From Candidatus Limnocylindrales bacterium (GTDB lineage: Bacteria > Chloroflexota > Limnocylindria > Limnocylindrales > CSP1-4): a DNA stretch of 8,722 nt. The notes under the pieces were generated by a model that was given only the letters and a program-made list of their open reading frames with translations, ran no database searches and was not told where the DNA came from. Made by a program: the position numbers and the translations under genes. Where the stretch lies: NCBI GenBank assembly GCA_031292335.1, contig JARLHH010000073.1:1-8722 (forward strand), given 5' to 3'. Positions 1-5,901 of the stretch are shown piece by piece. Each line of letters opens with the position of its first letter. Within the stretch, counting starts at the first letter, position 1.

Positions 1-1
1 G

Positions 2-454
2 ACGCTCGAGGGCGGCCAGATCGAGGGGAAGCGGGTCGCCGTCGTCGAGGACGGGCCGACGCTCACCCACGGCGGCATGACGTATGGCGCGGGCATCGTC
101 GCGGCCAGGCGCTTCGGCGCGGCCGAGGTGGTGGACCCGGTTCCCTACGCGATGGGCAGCCTGGCCCAGACGCTCGCCAAGTACCCTGCCCTCCAGCACC
201 TTCTGCCGGCCATGGGGTATGGCCAGGAACAGATGCACGAGCTGGAGGAGACGCTCAACGCCATGCCGGCGGACCTCGTCCTCGCCGCGACGCCGATCGA
301 CCTGAACCGCGTGCTCCATCTCCAGAAGCCCGTCGTCCGGGTTCGCTACGAGCTGGAGGAGGTCCCCGCCGAGGCGGACGTGCCGACGCTCACGGACCTC
401 GTCGCGCCCATCGTCGCCCGGGCCCGCGCGGCAGCCGCGCCCGTCGCTCGCTGA
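2..454 (+). CDS. COG2403 GTPase / cyclic 2,3-diphosphoglycerate synthetase family, C-terminal part
   Basis: The reading frame is open from the first full codon and ends at TGA 452-454. About 150 C-terminal residues are visible and the N-terminal nucleotide-binding part lies outside the window. An internal ATG at 77 is not the real start, because family-like sequence (KRVAVVEDGPTLTHGG) runs upstream of it. Recognised from memory of COG2403 proteins: the VVEDGPTLTHGGM-YGAG stretch, the VDPVPYAMGSL segment, the PAMGYG motif, the ATPIDLNR stretch and the terminal KPVVRVRYELEEV. The family was named after archaeal cyclic 2,3-diphosphoglycerate synthetase, but most bacterial members have no proven reaction. 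It sits 15 bases before an ornithine carbamoyltransferase and probably shares its transcript, which suggests a role in carbamoyl-phosphate or arginine metabolism rather than in cDPG synthesis; that is inference. The protein should be soluble. Family assignment is firm, function is not. Confidence 0.85.
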   Translation, partial: TLEGGQIEGKRVAVVEDGPTLTHGGMTYGAGIVAARRFGAAEVVDPVPYAMGSLAQTLAKYPALQHLLPAMGYGQEQMHELEETLNAMPADLVLAATPIDLNRVLHLQKPVVRVRYELEEVPAEADVPTLTDLVAPIVARARAAAAPVAR

Positions 455-456
455 GC

Positions 457-461
457 GGAGG
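457..461 (+). promoter_or_regulatory. Ribosome binding site of the ornithine carbamoyltransferase gene
   Basis: GGAGG lies 8 bases before the ATG at 470, an ideal Shine-Dalgarno position. It sits in the 15-base gap after the GTPase stop codon, which supports translation from one polycistronic message. Confidence 0.75.
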
Positions 462-469
462 CAGATCCG

Positions 470-1411
470 ATGGCGGACCACTTCCTGACCCTCGACTCTC
501 TCGGCCGCGACGGCGTCCGGGAGATCCTCGACCTCTCCCACCGCTTCAAGCGTGAGCCCGGCCGACACCGGGGCGCCCTCGACGGCGGGCGCGTCGGGAT
601 GATCTTCGACAAGCCATCGACCCGGACGCGGGTCAGCCTCGAGGACGCCGCGTGGGCGCTCGGGATGCTCCCGATCGTCCTCCGGCCCGACGAGCTCCAG
701 CTGGGCCACGGGGAGACCGTGGCTGACACCGCGCGTGTGCTCTCGCGCTACCTGTCGGCGCTCACGATCCGGACCTTTGCCCATGCGCGGGTGGAGGAGC
801 TCGCGGCCCACTCCAGCATCCCGATCATCAACGCCCTGACCGACGAGCACCATCCGTGCCAGGCCCTCGCCGACGTGATGACGCTGGAAGAGGCGCTGGG
901 CAGCCTCGCGGGCCGGCGGGTCGCCTTCGTCGGGGACGGCAACAACGTCGCCCACTCGCTGATCCAGGCCGCCGGGTACCTGGGGTTCGGGCTCGCGATC
1001 GCCACGCCGGAGGGCTACCGGCCCGACCCGGCCATCGTGGCGGCCGCCCGGGTCCAGGCCGAGGCCACCGGTGGCGCGATCGAGCTGTTCACCGAGCCGG
1101 CCGCGGCCGTGCGCGGTGTGGATGCCGTGTACACGGACGTCTGGGCGTCCATGGGCAAGGAAGCCGAGCGGGAGGAGCGCCGCAGGGTCTTCGCCGGGTA
1201 CACGGTGGACGAGGCCATGATGGCCGCCGCCGGACCGGGCGCGATCTTCCTCCACTGCCTGCCGGCGCATCGCGGCGACGAGGTGACCGACGCGGTCATC
1301 GACGGGGCGCAGAGCCGGGTCTGGGACCAGGCCGAGAACCGGATCTACACGGAGCAGGCGCTCCTCTACGCGCTCATCAGCGGTGACCGGAGGGGAGAGC
1401 GCCTGGGATGA
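470..1411 (+). CDS. argF: Ornithine carbamoyltransferase (argF/arcB type)
   Basis: This cytoplasmic enzyme transfers a carbamoyl group between carbamoyl phosphate and ornithine/citrulline. The 313-residue length is normal for the family. Visible motifs: the carbamoyl-phosphate loop STRTR at residues 50-54, HPCQ at 128-131, a DGNNVAHS segment at about 156-163 starting the second domain, the ornithine loop D-V-W-A-SMGKE ending at 231, and HCLPAHRGDEV at 262-272 with the catalytic Cys263. SMG plus HCLP separates it from aspartate carbamoyltransferase and from the YgeW-type knotted carbamoyltransferases. The start is fixed by GGAGG at 457-461. The stop overlaps the start of carbamate kinase (ATGA), so the two are translationally coupled. 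This pairing favours a catabolic direction (citrulline phosphorolysis, as ArcB), but sequence alone does not separate anabolic from catabolic forms, and no arginine deiminase gene is in view. Confidence 0.95.
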   Translation: MADHFLTLDSLGRDGVREILDLSHRFKREPGRHRGALDGGRVGMIFDKPSTRTRVSLEDAAWALGMLPIVLRPDELQLGHGETVADTARVLSRYLSALTIRTFAHARVEELAAHSSIPIINALTDEHHPCQALADVMTLEEALGSLAGRRVAFVGDGNNVAHSLIQAAGYLGFGLAIATPEGYRPDPAIVAAARVQAEATGGAIELFTEPAAAVRGVDAVYTDVWASMGKEAEREERRRVFAGYTVDEAMMAAAGPGAIFLHCLPAHRGDEVTDAVIDGAQSRVWDQAENRIYTEQALLYALISGDRRGERLG

Positions 1412-2397
1412 CCAGGATCGCGGTCGCCCTCGGCGGGAATGCCCTGATCCGGCGTGGCCAGCCGGGGTCGACCGAGGTCCAGCGGGCGAACCTCCAGGTT
1501 GCCGCCCGCTCGCTCGTCGACCTCGCCGAGCGAAGCGGCGCCGAGATCGTGCTCACGCACGGGAACGGCCCGCAGGTCGGCTACCTGGCGATCGCGGCGG
1601 ACCTGGCGGCAGCCGTCGTGCCGCCGCCCCCGCTGGACGTCCTGGGAGCCGAGTCGCAAGGCCAGATCGGCTATCTCCTTGCCCAGGCGCTCCACGACGC
1701 GTTCATGGCGCGCGGGATCCGGCGCGAGATCGCGGTGGTCGTCACCCAGGTGGTGGTGCGGGCCGAGGACCCGGCTTTCAGCGCGCCGACCAAGCCGGTC
1801 GGGCCCGTCTACACGGAGGAGGTCGCCCGGGCCCACGCCGCGGACCAGGGGTGGGCGATCGCCCGGGACGGCGAGCACTGGCGCCGCGTCGTCGCGTCAC
1901 CCCAGCCCCTGCGGATCGTCGAGGCACCGGCGATCCGTTCGCTGGTCGAGACCGGTGCCCTCGTCGTCGCTGCCGGAGGCGGCGGCGTCCCGGTGGTGGA
2001 GCTGTCCGACGGCCGCTACGAGGGTCGCGAGGCCGTCATCGACAAGGACCTCGCCGCGGTCGTCCTCGCCCGCGCCGTGGGCGCGGACGGCCTGATCCTG
2101 CTCACCGACGTCGCCGGCGTGATCCGTAGGTGGGGGACCCCGGACGCGGAGATGATCCGGCGCCTCTCGGTGGAGGAGGCGTTCGAGGGCCTGGCGGCCG
2201 GGGCCTGGCCGGCCGGGTCGATGGGTCCGAAGGTCCGGGCCTGCGCGGACTTCGTGCGCGGCGGGGGCCGCTTTGCCGCGATCGGCGCGCTCGACGACGC
2301 GGCCGCGGTTGTCTGGGGTCGAGCCGGCACGCGCTTCGGGTCGGGCCGGCTCGGGCTGCCCCGCGAAGGTGCGCGGCCCGGCGCGGCGTCCGAGTAG
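1408..2397 (+). CDS. arcC: Carbamate kinase
   Basis: Catalyses carbamoyl phosphate + ADP to ATP + carbamate, the ATP-yielding last step of arginine, allantoin or other carbamoyl-producing catabolism in the cytoplasm. It is an amino acid kinase fold protein of 329 residues. Motifs: ALGGNAL at residues 7-13, LTHGNGPQVG at 49-58, LGAESQGQIGY at 79-89, VASPQP at 162-167, AGGGGVPV at 189-196, IDKDLA at 211-216, LTDVAGV at 232-238, and the phosphate loop GSMGPKV at 270-276. It is slightly longer than the usual ~310 residues because of a low-complexity Gly/Ala/Arg-rich tail after about residue 310. Its ATG overlaps the stop of the preceding gene; GGAGGGGAG at 1389-1397 is the ribosome site. It is the last gene of the operon, followed by a perfect hairpin at 2421-2448. 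Confidence 0.95.
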   Translation: MTRIAVALGGNALIRRGQPGSTEVQRANLQVAARSLVDLAERSGAEIVLTHGNGPQVGYLAIAADLAAAVVPPPPLDVLGAESQGQIGYLLAQALHDAFMARGIRREIAVVVTQVVVRAEDPAFSAPTKPVGPVYTEEVARAHAADQGWAIARDGEHWRRVVASPQPLRIVEAPAIRSLVETGALVVAAGGGGVPVVELSDGRYEGREAVIDKDLAAVVLARAVGADGLILLTDVAGVIRRWGTPDAEMIRRLSVEEAFEGLAAGAWPAGSMGPKVRACADFVRGGGRFAAIGALDDAAAVVWGRAGTRFGSGRLGLPREGARPGAASE

Positions 2398-2420
2398 CAG
2401 CCGGGGCGTCCGGGAATCGG

Positions 2421-2448
2421 ACGGGCCGCGCCGTGCGGCGCGGCCCGT
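2421..2448. terminator. Bidirectional hairpin terminator between arcC and the RDD gene
   Basis: A perfect 12-bp stem (ACGGGCCGCGCC pairing with GGCGCGGCCCGT) closes a four-base GTGC loop. It is centred in the 74-base gap between two convergent genes, 23 bases from each stop codon. Neither strand has a following T run, so if it terminates it is of the GC-rich type without a U-tract seen in high-GC bacteria. Function is inferred from structure and position. Confidence 0.7.
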
Positions 2449-2471
2449 GACCCTGCTGGTTCCGAATGCGA

Positions 2472-3173
2472 TCAGGCGACCGAGCGGGCCGCCTTGACCA
2501 CCATCGATCCCACGAACTTGTCGTGGAAGCCCTGCTTGGTGGGGCTCTGGGCGGTGGTGTAGAGGAGGTAGATCACGTACCCCAGGGCGACCAGCGCGAT
2601 GAGGAGGCCGACGAGCGGCAGCGGGTTGAGCGCCGAGACGATCGTGATCCAGCCGCCGACCGCCAGCCAGCGTCGGATCGCCTGGTCCATCGACAGCGTG
2701 GAACCGTCCTTCTCGCTCCCGATCTGCATGCCGAGGACCTTCATTCCGACGGTGCCCCGCATGTTGGTCCAGGTGTAGATGAAGTAGCCGGCACTGACCG
2801 CGGCGCCGATGACGGCGTTGATGATCGCCGCGAAGTAGTTGTAGTGGAAGCCATTGACGAGGTCGAACGAGACCACCGGCATGAAGGAGCCGGTGATGGC
2901 TCCGATCACGACGCCCACGATCGCCAGCAGGATCATGTCGATGATGTAGGCGATGATCCGGTTGGGCAGGTCGGCGTAGAAGAGGCCCGCCGGTCCAGCC
3001 ACCGGGGCCGTGGAGGTCAGGCTCTGCATCCAGGCCGGCTGCGGCGTCTGGGATGCCTGCGGCGGCATCTGCGGCGGCGGAGTCGGCGCTTGCGGCGGCG
3101 GAGTCGGCGCCTGCGGCGGCGGAGTCGGCGCCTGCGGGCTGCCCGACGGCATCTCGGACGGGGTTGGATCCAT
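2472..3173 (-). CDS. RDD family membrane protein with proline-rich N-terminal tail
   Basis: An integral membrane protein of 233 residues. Residues 1-60 form a cytoplasm-type proline/glutamine-rich tail with three QAPTPPP repeats (residues 14-34). The RDD domain follows: NRIIAYIID at 71-79 carries the signature Arg and Asp. Hydrophobic segments lie at about 78-100, 113-134, 168-186 and 187-206. The RGTVGMKVLGMQI stretch (139-151) and terminal QGFHDKFVGSMVV (214-226) are typical of RDD proteins. The start ATG at 3173-3171 is chosen because GGGAG precedes it closely and the longer upstream frame has no family features. RDD proteins are poorly characterised; transport or antiport roles have been proposed for some. 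It is convergent with arcC and divergent from the S51 gene. The family call is strong, the biological role unknown. Confidence 0.88.
   Translation of the reverse strand: MDPTPSEMPSGSPQAPTPPPQAPTPPPQAPTPPPQMPPQASQTPQPAWMQSLTSTAPVAGPAGLFYADLPNRIIAYIIDMILLAIVGVVIGAITGSFMPVVSFDLVNGFHYNYFAAIINAVIGAAVSAGYFIYTWTNMRGTVGMKVLGMQIGSEKDGSTLSMDQAIRRWLAVGGWITIVSALNPLPLVGLLIALVALGYVIYLLYTTAQSPTKQGFHDKFVGSMVVKAARSVA
3070..3132 (-). repeat. Three 21-bp tandem repeats encoding QAPTPPP
   Basis: Three consecutive 21-bp units at 3070-3090, 3091-3111 and 3112-3132 (plus-strand unit begins TGCGGCGGCGGAGTC) differ by one base only. Being a multiple of three, the repeat adds or removes seven residues without shifting the frame, so the tail length could vary between strains by replication slippage. 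Confidence 0.9.
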
Positions 3174-3268
3174 CGCATCTCCCTCTTCTTGTGTCTCCCC
3201 GGAGCCACCGGGCGCTAGGCCGCGCTCCGACCGGCTGCCACACAGGACCCTTCCCTGCGATGCCGGAG

Positions 3269-3274
3269 AGCATA
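3269..3274 (-). promoter_or_regulatory. Possible -10 element for the RDD gene
   Basis: TATGCT on the minus strand, about 96 bases before the RDD start codon, resembles a -10 hexamer. No good -35 lies at the expected distance: a TTGACG upstream is only 9 bases away. This is a weak candidate. Confidence 0.25.
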
Positions 3275-3305
3275 GCCACGCCGCGTCAACCTGACCAGAT
3301 CGTTT

Positions 3306-3352
3306 GCGTGCCCTTTCAGGCACGCGGGAGCGCGGAGCGTGCCTCCGGGCAC
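3306..3352. promoter_or_regulatory. Paired GTGCC/GGCAC dyads, possible operator
   Basis: Two inverted repeats share one half-site. The first is GCGTGCC at 3306-3312 with GGCACGC at 3319-3325; the second is GTGCC at 3339-3343 with GGCAC at 3348-3352. GCGTGCC recurs whole at 3337-3343. The dyad centres are exactly 30 bp apart, about three helical turns, so both would face the same side. The second dyad falls where the spacer of the S51 promoter would be. A repressor or activator site is plausible; a simple RNA hairpin is the alternative for the first dyad, were it transcribed. Confidence 0.4.
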
Positions 3353-3359
3353 CACCGGG

Positions 3360-3365
3360 TAGACT
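3360..3365 (+). promoter_or_regulatory. Candidate -10 element giving a leaderless S51 transcript
   Basis: TAGACT ends 8 bases before the ATG at 3374, so transcription would begin within about two bases of the start codon. There is no Shine-Dalgarno sequence before that ATG, which agrees with leaderless translation. No recognisable -35 hexamer is present; a dyad occupies that region. Confidence 0.45.
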
Positions 3366-3373
3366 CGCCGCCG

Positions 3374-4105
3374 ATGGACGGCACGATCGCTCTCGTCGGA
3401 TCGGGCGAGTTCACCGCGTCGATGGATGCGGTGGATCGGGTCCTCCTGCTGGCCACCGGCCGCGAGCGGCCACGCGTCGTCGTGCTCCCGACCGCGTCGT
3501 GGCCGGACGGCGAGGAGACGTTCCGGCGCTGGGCCGCGCAGGGGGAAGCCCACTTCGCGGCGCTCGGCGCGGAGGTGGAGCCCGTCCTGGTGCGCGGTGC
3601 CGAGGACGCGAACGACCCGGCTGCCGCGGCAGCGATCGGGGAGGCCGACCTCGTCTACCTGTCAGGTGGGAAGCCCGGCCACCTGCTCGACGCCCTCGTT
3701 GAAGGCGCCGTGGGCACCGCGCTGCGGGCCGCCCACGCCCGCGGCGCGGTCATCGCCGGCTGCTCGGCGGGGGCGATGGTGCTCGCCGGTCACCAGCTCC
3801 GGTCCGGCGGGCGTTCCTTCGCCCGGTTCCCGATCGGCTGGCGGGACGCGCTGGGGCTCGTGCCCGGGACCATCGTGATCCCCCACTACGATGCCTTCCC
3901 GGAGCCGCTCGCGGTGGCGATCGCGCTGGCGGCGCCCGCCGACACCCTCGTGCTCGGCATCGACGAGGAGACCGCCCTTGTCGGTCGCGACGTTGCCTGG
4001 AGCGTCCACGGACGCGGACGCGTGACGGTCTGGCGCGGGCGACATCGCGACCGCCTGCACGCCGGCGACACGCTTCATCTCCCCGGCGCGGCCGGCCTCG
4101 CCTGA
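3374..4105 (+). CDS. Peptidase S51-like / type 1 glutamine amidotransferase-like protein
   Basis: A soluble 243-residue protein of the S51 fold (dipeptidase E and cyanophycinase relatives). The N-terminal LVGSGEFT segment (7-14), YLSGGKPGHLL (95-105) and the nucleophile elbow GCSAGAM (129-135, Ser131) are present, with conserved-looking PHYD (170-173) and GIDEETAL (195-202) further on. These fit a Ser hydrolase acting on small peptides or related amides, but this subgroup has no proven substrate, and classical cyanophycinase is somewhat longer. The start at 3374 is where family similarity begins. The same frame stays open upstream to 3053, but that stretch overlaps the antisense RDD gene and has no family features. 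There is no Shine-Dalgarno site, and a TAGACT at 3360-3365 suggests a leaderless message. Its stop codon is inside a hairpin shared with the convergent zinc-ribbon gene. Confidence 0.85.
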   Translation: MDGTIALVGSGEFTASMDAVDRVLLLATGRERPRVVVLPTASWPDGEETFRRWAAQGEAHFAALGAEVEPVLVRGAEDANDPAAAAAIGEADLVYLSGGKPGHLLDALVEGAVGTALRAAHARGAVIAGCSAGAMVLAGHQLRSGGRSFARFPIGWRDALGLVPGTIVIPHYDAFPEPLAVAIALAAPADTLVLGIDEETALVGRDVAWSVHGRGRVTVWRGRHRDRLHAGDTLHLPGAAGLA

Positions 4106-4113
4106 GGCCGGCC
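4090..4113. terminator. Bidirectional hairpin overlapping the S51 stop codon
   Basis: A perfect 10-bp stem (GGCCGGCCTC with GAGGCCGGCC) and a four-base loop GCCT span the TGA stop at 4103-4105. The convergent zinc-ribbon gene ends only 8 bases beyond the hairpin, at 4122. There is no T run on either strand. By position it most likely terminates both genes. Confidence 0.6.
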
Positions 4114-4121
4114 CGGGCGGG

Positions 4122-4457
4122 TCAGCCGGCCTTGACCTCGCGGAAGCAATCCGAGCAGTAGACGGGCTTGTCCATGCGCGGCTTGAAGGGGACCTGGGCG
4201 TTGTTGCCGCAGCGCGAGCACGTCACCGCGAAGAACTCGCGTTCCGACGATCCGCCCCGCTCGTAACCGCGCGGCCCGCCGATGCTGCGGGCGTCGTACC
4301 CGTCCCCGCGGGCGGCGCGCCGGCTGGAGCGGCAGCTGGGGCACCGCTTCGGCTCCGAGGTGAAGCCCTTCTCCGCGTAGTACTCCTGGTCCGCCGCGCT
4401 GTGGATGAACGAGATCCCGCAGTCGACGCAGGGGATGGAGCGATCGGTGTATGTCAT
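4122..4457 (-). CDS. Small double zinc-ribbon (CxxC) protein
   Basis: A 111-residue soluble protein with eight cysteines in four CxxC pairs: C10/C13 with C39/C42, and C80/C83 with C101/C104, predicting two zinc ribbons. The first carries the familiar pattern of a small 'zinc-ribbon domain' family found often in Chloroflexota: IPCVDCG, an acidic/aromatic AADQEYYAEKGF helix, then RCPSCR. The second has TCSRCG and PVYCSDCF with PFKPR between, like the CxxC-x17-CxxC zinc proteins. The linker (45-75) is Gly/Arg/Ser-rich. The ATG at 4457-4455 is chosen because GGAGG sits 9 bases before it; a longer open frame upstream is compositionally noise. Such ribbons usually bind nucleic acid or protein partners, but no function is proven. 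It is divergent from the nuclease/ATPase pair. Confidence 0.85.
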   Translation of the reverse strand: MTYTDRSIPCVDCGISFIHSAADQEYYAEKGFTSEPKRCPSCRSSRRAARGDGYDARSIGGPRGYERGGSSEREFFAVTCSRCGNNAQVPFKPRMDKPVYCSDCFREVKAG

Positions 4458-4466
4458 GTGCGTGTG

Positions 4467-4471
4467 CCTCC
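4467..4471 (-). promoter_or_regulatory. Ribosome binding site of the zinc-ribbon gene
   Basis: GGAGG on the minus strand, 9 bases before the ATG at 4457. It decides the start against a frame that stays open nearly 270 bases further upstream. Confidence 0.7.
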
Positions 4472-4721
4472 AGGTCCGGGCGCTCGCCGTCGGTCCGTGC
4501 GCCGGGCCCGCCACCCGCCCGGTCACCGGACCGCGGAGGAGGCAGGGTACGCCTGGTGCCGCGCGACCCGGGTGACGAGCTGGTGTTGGACCCATCGGGG
4601 CGCGCACCGGTTGCGTGGTCGAAACGATAGCATTCCGGCCCGCCGACGGCCGCCGGGGCGTCCAGGGACCGGGATTCGACCCGGCGCGCGCGAATGCCCG
4701 GGCAGGTCGCGCCGAATGCGG

Positions 4722-4727
4722 CACAAT
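4722..4727 (+). promoter_or_regulatory. Candidate -10 element giving a leaderless nuclease-operon transcript
   Basis: CACAAT ends 7 bases before the ATG at 4735, so transcription would begin at about 4734, essentially on the start codon. No Shine-Dalgarno sequence precedes either in-frame ATG (4726 or 4735). If CACAAT is the -10 element, the ATG at 4726 overlaps it and cannot be used, which selects 4735. No convincing -35 is visible. Confidence 0.4.
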
Positions 4728-4734
4728 GCCGGGG

Positions 4735-5901
4735 ATGCTGCGCCTGCTTCACACGGCCGACGTCCACCTGGGGGCCCGCCACGCCGACCTGGGCAACCAG
4801 GCCGCCGCCCAGCGCGAACGCCAGTTCCTTGCGTTCCGCGCCACCGTCGACGTCGCCCTCGAGGAGAAGGTCGATGCCCTGCTGATCGCCGGCGACCTGT
4901 TCGACTCGAACACGCAGCCGCGGCGCTCCGTGGAGCGCGCCGCCGCCGAGCTCAAGCGGCTCACCGATGCCGCGATCCGGGTGGTGATCATCCCCGGCAC
5001 GCACGACGTCTACGACGGAGCGTCCGTGTACCGGGCGTACGACCTGGCCGCGATCGCCGGCCTGGCGCCGGACTCCGACCGACTGGTGGTGCTCACCCCC
5101 GACCGGCCCGACGTCGTCTACGGCATCCTGGACCTCGCCGTCCACGGGTTCGTCTTCCCGACCAAGCGGGCGCCGCGCAGCCCGCTGGCGGGGTTCAGCG
5201 CCGCCGCCGACGGCCGCGCGCGCTGGCACGTGGGGATGATCCACGGGTCCCTCGCGATCCCCGGCAAGACCGACGCGGACGAGGTCGTGTTCACGGCCGC
5301 GGAGATCGCGGCCTCGCACCTCGACTACCTCGCCCTCGGGCACTGGCACTCGACGCAGCGTGGCCAGGCCGGCGTGACCACATGGGCGTACAGTGGCGCG
5401 CCCGAGCCGGTGGCCGTCGACCAGGATCGCGCCGGCAGCGTCCTGCTCGTGGAGCTCGACGAGCGCAACGGGGCGCGCCACGTGGCGGTGGAAGAGCGCC
5501 GCGTGGGGCGGACGCGGTTCGACCGGCTGGAGATCGACGCGGCAACCCTGGCCAGCCAGCCCGCCCTCGTGGAGCAGCTCGCCGGCCGCGCCGATCCCGA
5601 CCTCGTCCTCGACGTCAGGCTCGTCGGCGTCCGGCGCGAGGAGCTGGATGTCGTGGCCGACGAGGTCGAGCGGGAGCTGGCCGACCGCTTCTTCCGGCTT
5701 CGGGTCCGGGATGCCTCAGCCGCGGCGCTCCCGGACGGGCCGCTGCCGCCGCCTGACACGATCGCCGGGGCGCTGGTCCGCGACCTCGAAGCCTCCATCG
5801 CGGAGGCGGAGGCGGCCGACCGGCTCGACGAGTCGCTCGAGCTGCGGGATGCGCTCCGGCTGGCCCATCTCATGCTCGACGGGCACGAGGTCGCGCTGTG
5901 A
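4735..5901 (+). CDS. SbcD/Mre11-like (YhaO-type) metallophosphoesterase, putative DNA repair nuclease
   Basis: A 388-residue calcineurin-like phosphoesterase, the likely nuclease partner of the ATPase encoded next. Motifs in order: LHTADVHLG at residues 5-13 (Asp9, His11), GDLFD at 53-57 (Asp54), PGTHD at 87-91, His170 in MIHGS, and LGHWH at 201-205 (His203, His205). The order and spacing match SbcD, Mre11 and Bacillus YhaO. The third motif is normally GNHD; here Asn is replaced by Thr89, an intact ACG codon two changes from AAC. A C-terminal domain follows (about 265-388) and would bind the ATPase coiled coil by analogy with Mre11-Rad50. The stop overlaps the ATPase GTG start, so the two are translationally coupled. 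The ATG at 4726 is an alternative start adding three residues. A two-metal exo/endonuclease is inferred, with some doubt about chemistry because of the Thr. Confidence 0.9.
   Translation: MLRLLHTADVHLGARHADLGNQAAAQRERQFLAFRATVDVALEEKVDALLIAGDLFDSNTQPRRSVERAAAELKRLTDAAIRVVIIPGTHDVYDGASVYRAYDLAAIAGLAPDSDRLVVLTPDRPDVVYGILDLAVHGFVFPTKRAPRSPLAGFSAAADGRARWHVGMIHGSLAIPGKTDADEVVFTAAEIAASHLDYLALGHWHSTQRGQAGVTTWAYSGAPEPVAVDQDRAGSVLLVELDERNGARHVAVEERRVGRTRFDRLEIDAATLASQPALVEQLAGRADPDLVLDVRLVGVRREELDVVADEVERELADRFFRLRVRDASAAALPDGPLPPPDTIAGALVRDLEASIAEAEAADRLDESLELRDALRLAHLMLDGHEVAL
5887..5890 (+). promoter_or_regulatory. Ribosome binding site for the GTG-started ATPase gene
   Basis: GAGG inside the end of the nuclease gene lies 7 bases before the GTG at 5898. 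It supports this start, as does the MRITRVRVRNFR beginning that Rad50-like proteins need for strand one of the ATPase head. Confidence 0.55.

Larger units (their letters stand above)
4458..4734. other. 277-base divergent intergenic region
   Basis: This gap lies between the zinc-ribbon gene (-) and the metallophosphoesterase gene (+) and contains no supported gene. Visible elements are the minus-strand GGAGG, an extended -10-like TGCTATCGT on the minus strand at 4632-4624 (no matching -35), a short dyad CCGGG/CCCGG at 4669-4684, and a -10-like CACAAT at 4722-4727 for the nuclease gene. It probably holds two divergent promoters. Confidence 0.5.

Noticed and set aside
1897..3279. A 460-codon minus-strand frame across arcC and the RDD gene
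   Set aside because: It overlaps two well-supported genes, and its product is low-complexity with long arginine- and alanine-rich runs and no recognisable domain.
3053..3373. A 107-residue N-terminal extension of the S51 protein
   Set aside because: It overlaps the antisense RDD gene start, includes the translated 21-bp repeats, and S51 similarity starts only at the ATG at 3374.
470..4105. A cyanophycin-breakdown system linking the S51 protein (cyanophycinase-like) to the carbamoyltransferase/carbamate kinase operon
   Set aside because: The genes are in separate transcription units with a convergent terminator and the RDD gene between them, and the S51 protein lacks clear cyanophycinase-specific evidence.
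4669..4684. Minus-strand sequence resembling a tRNA T-arm (CCGGG, TCGAAT, CCCGG), a possible tRNA or att remnant
   Set aside because: The loop is one base short of a T-loop, no anticodon or D-arm lies upstream, and no integrase is nearby. It is most likely a chance dyad.
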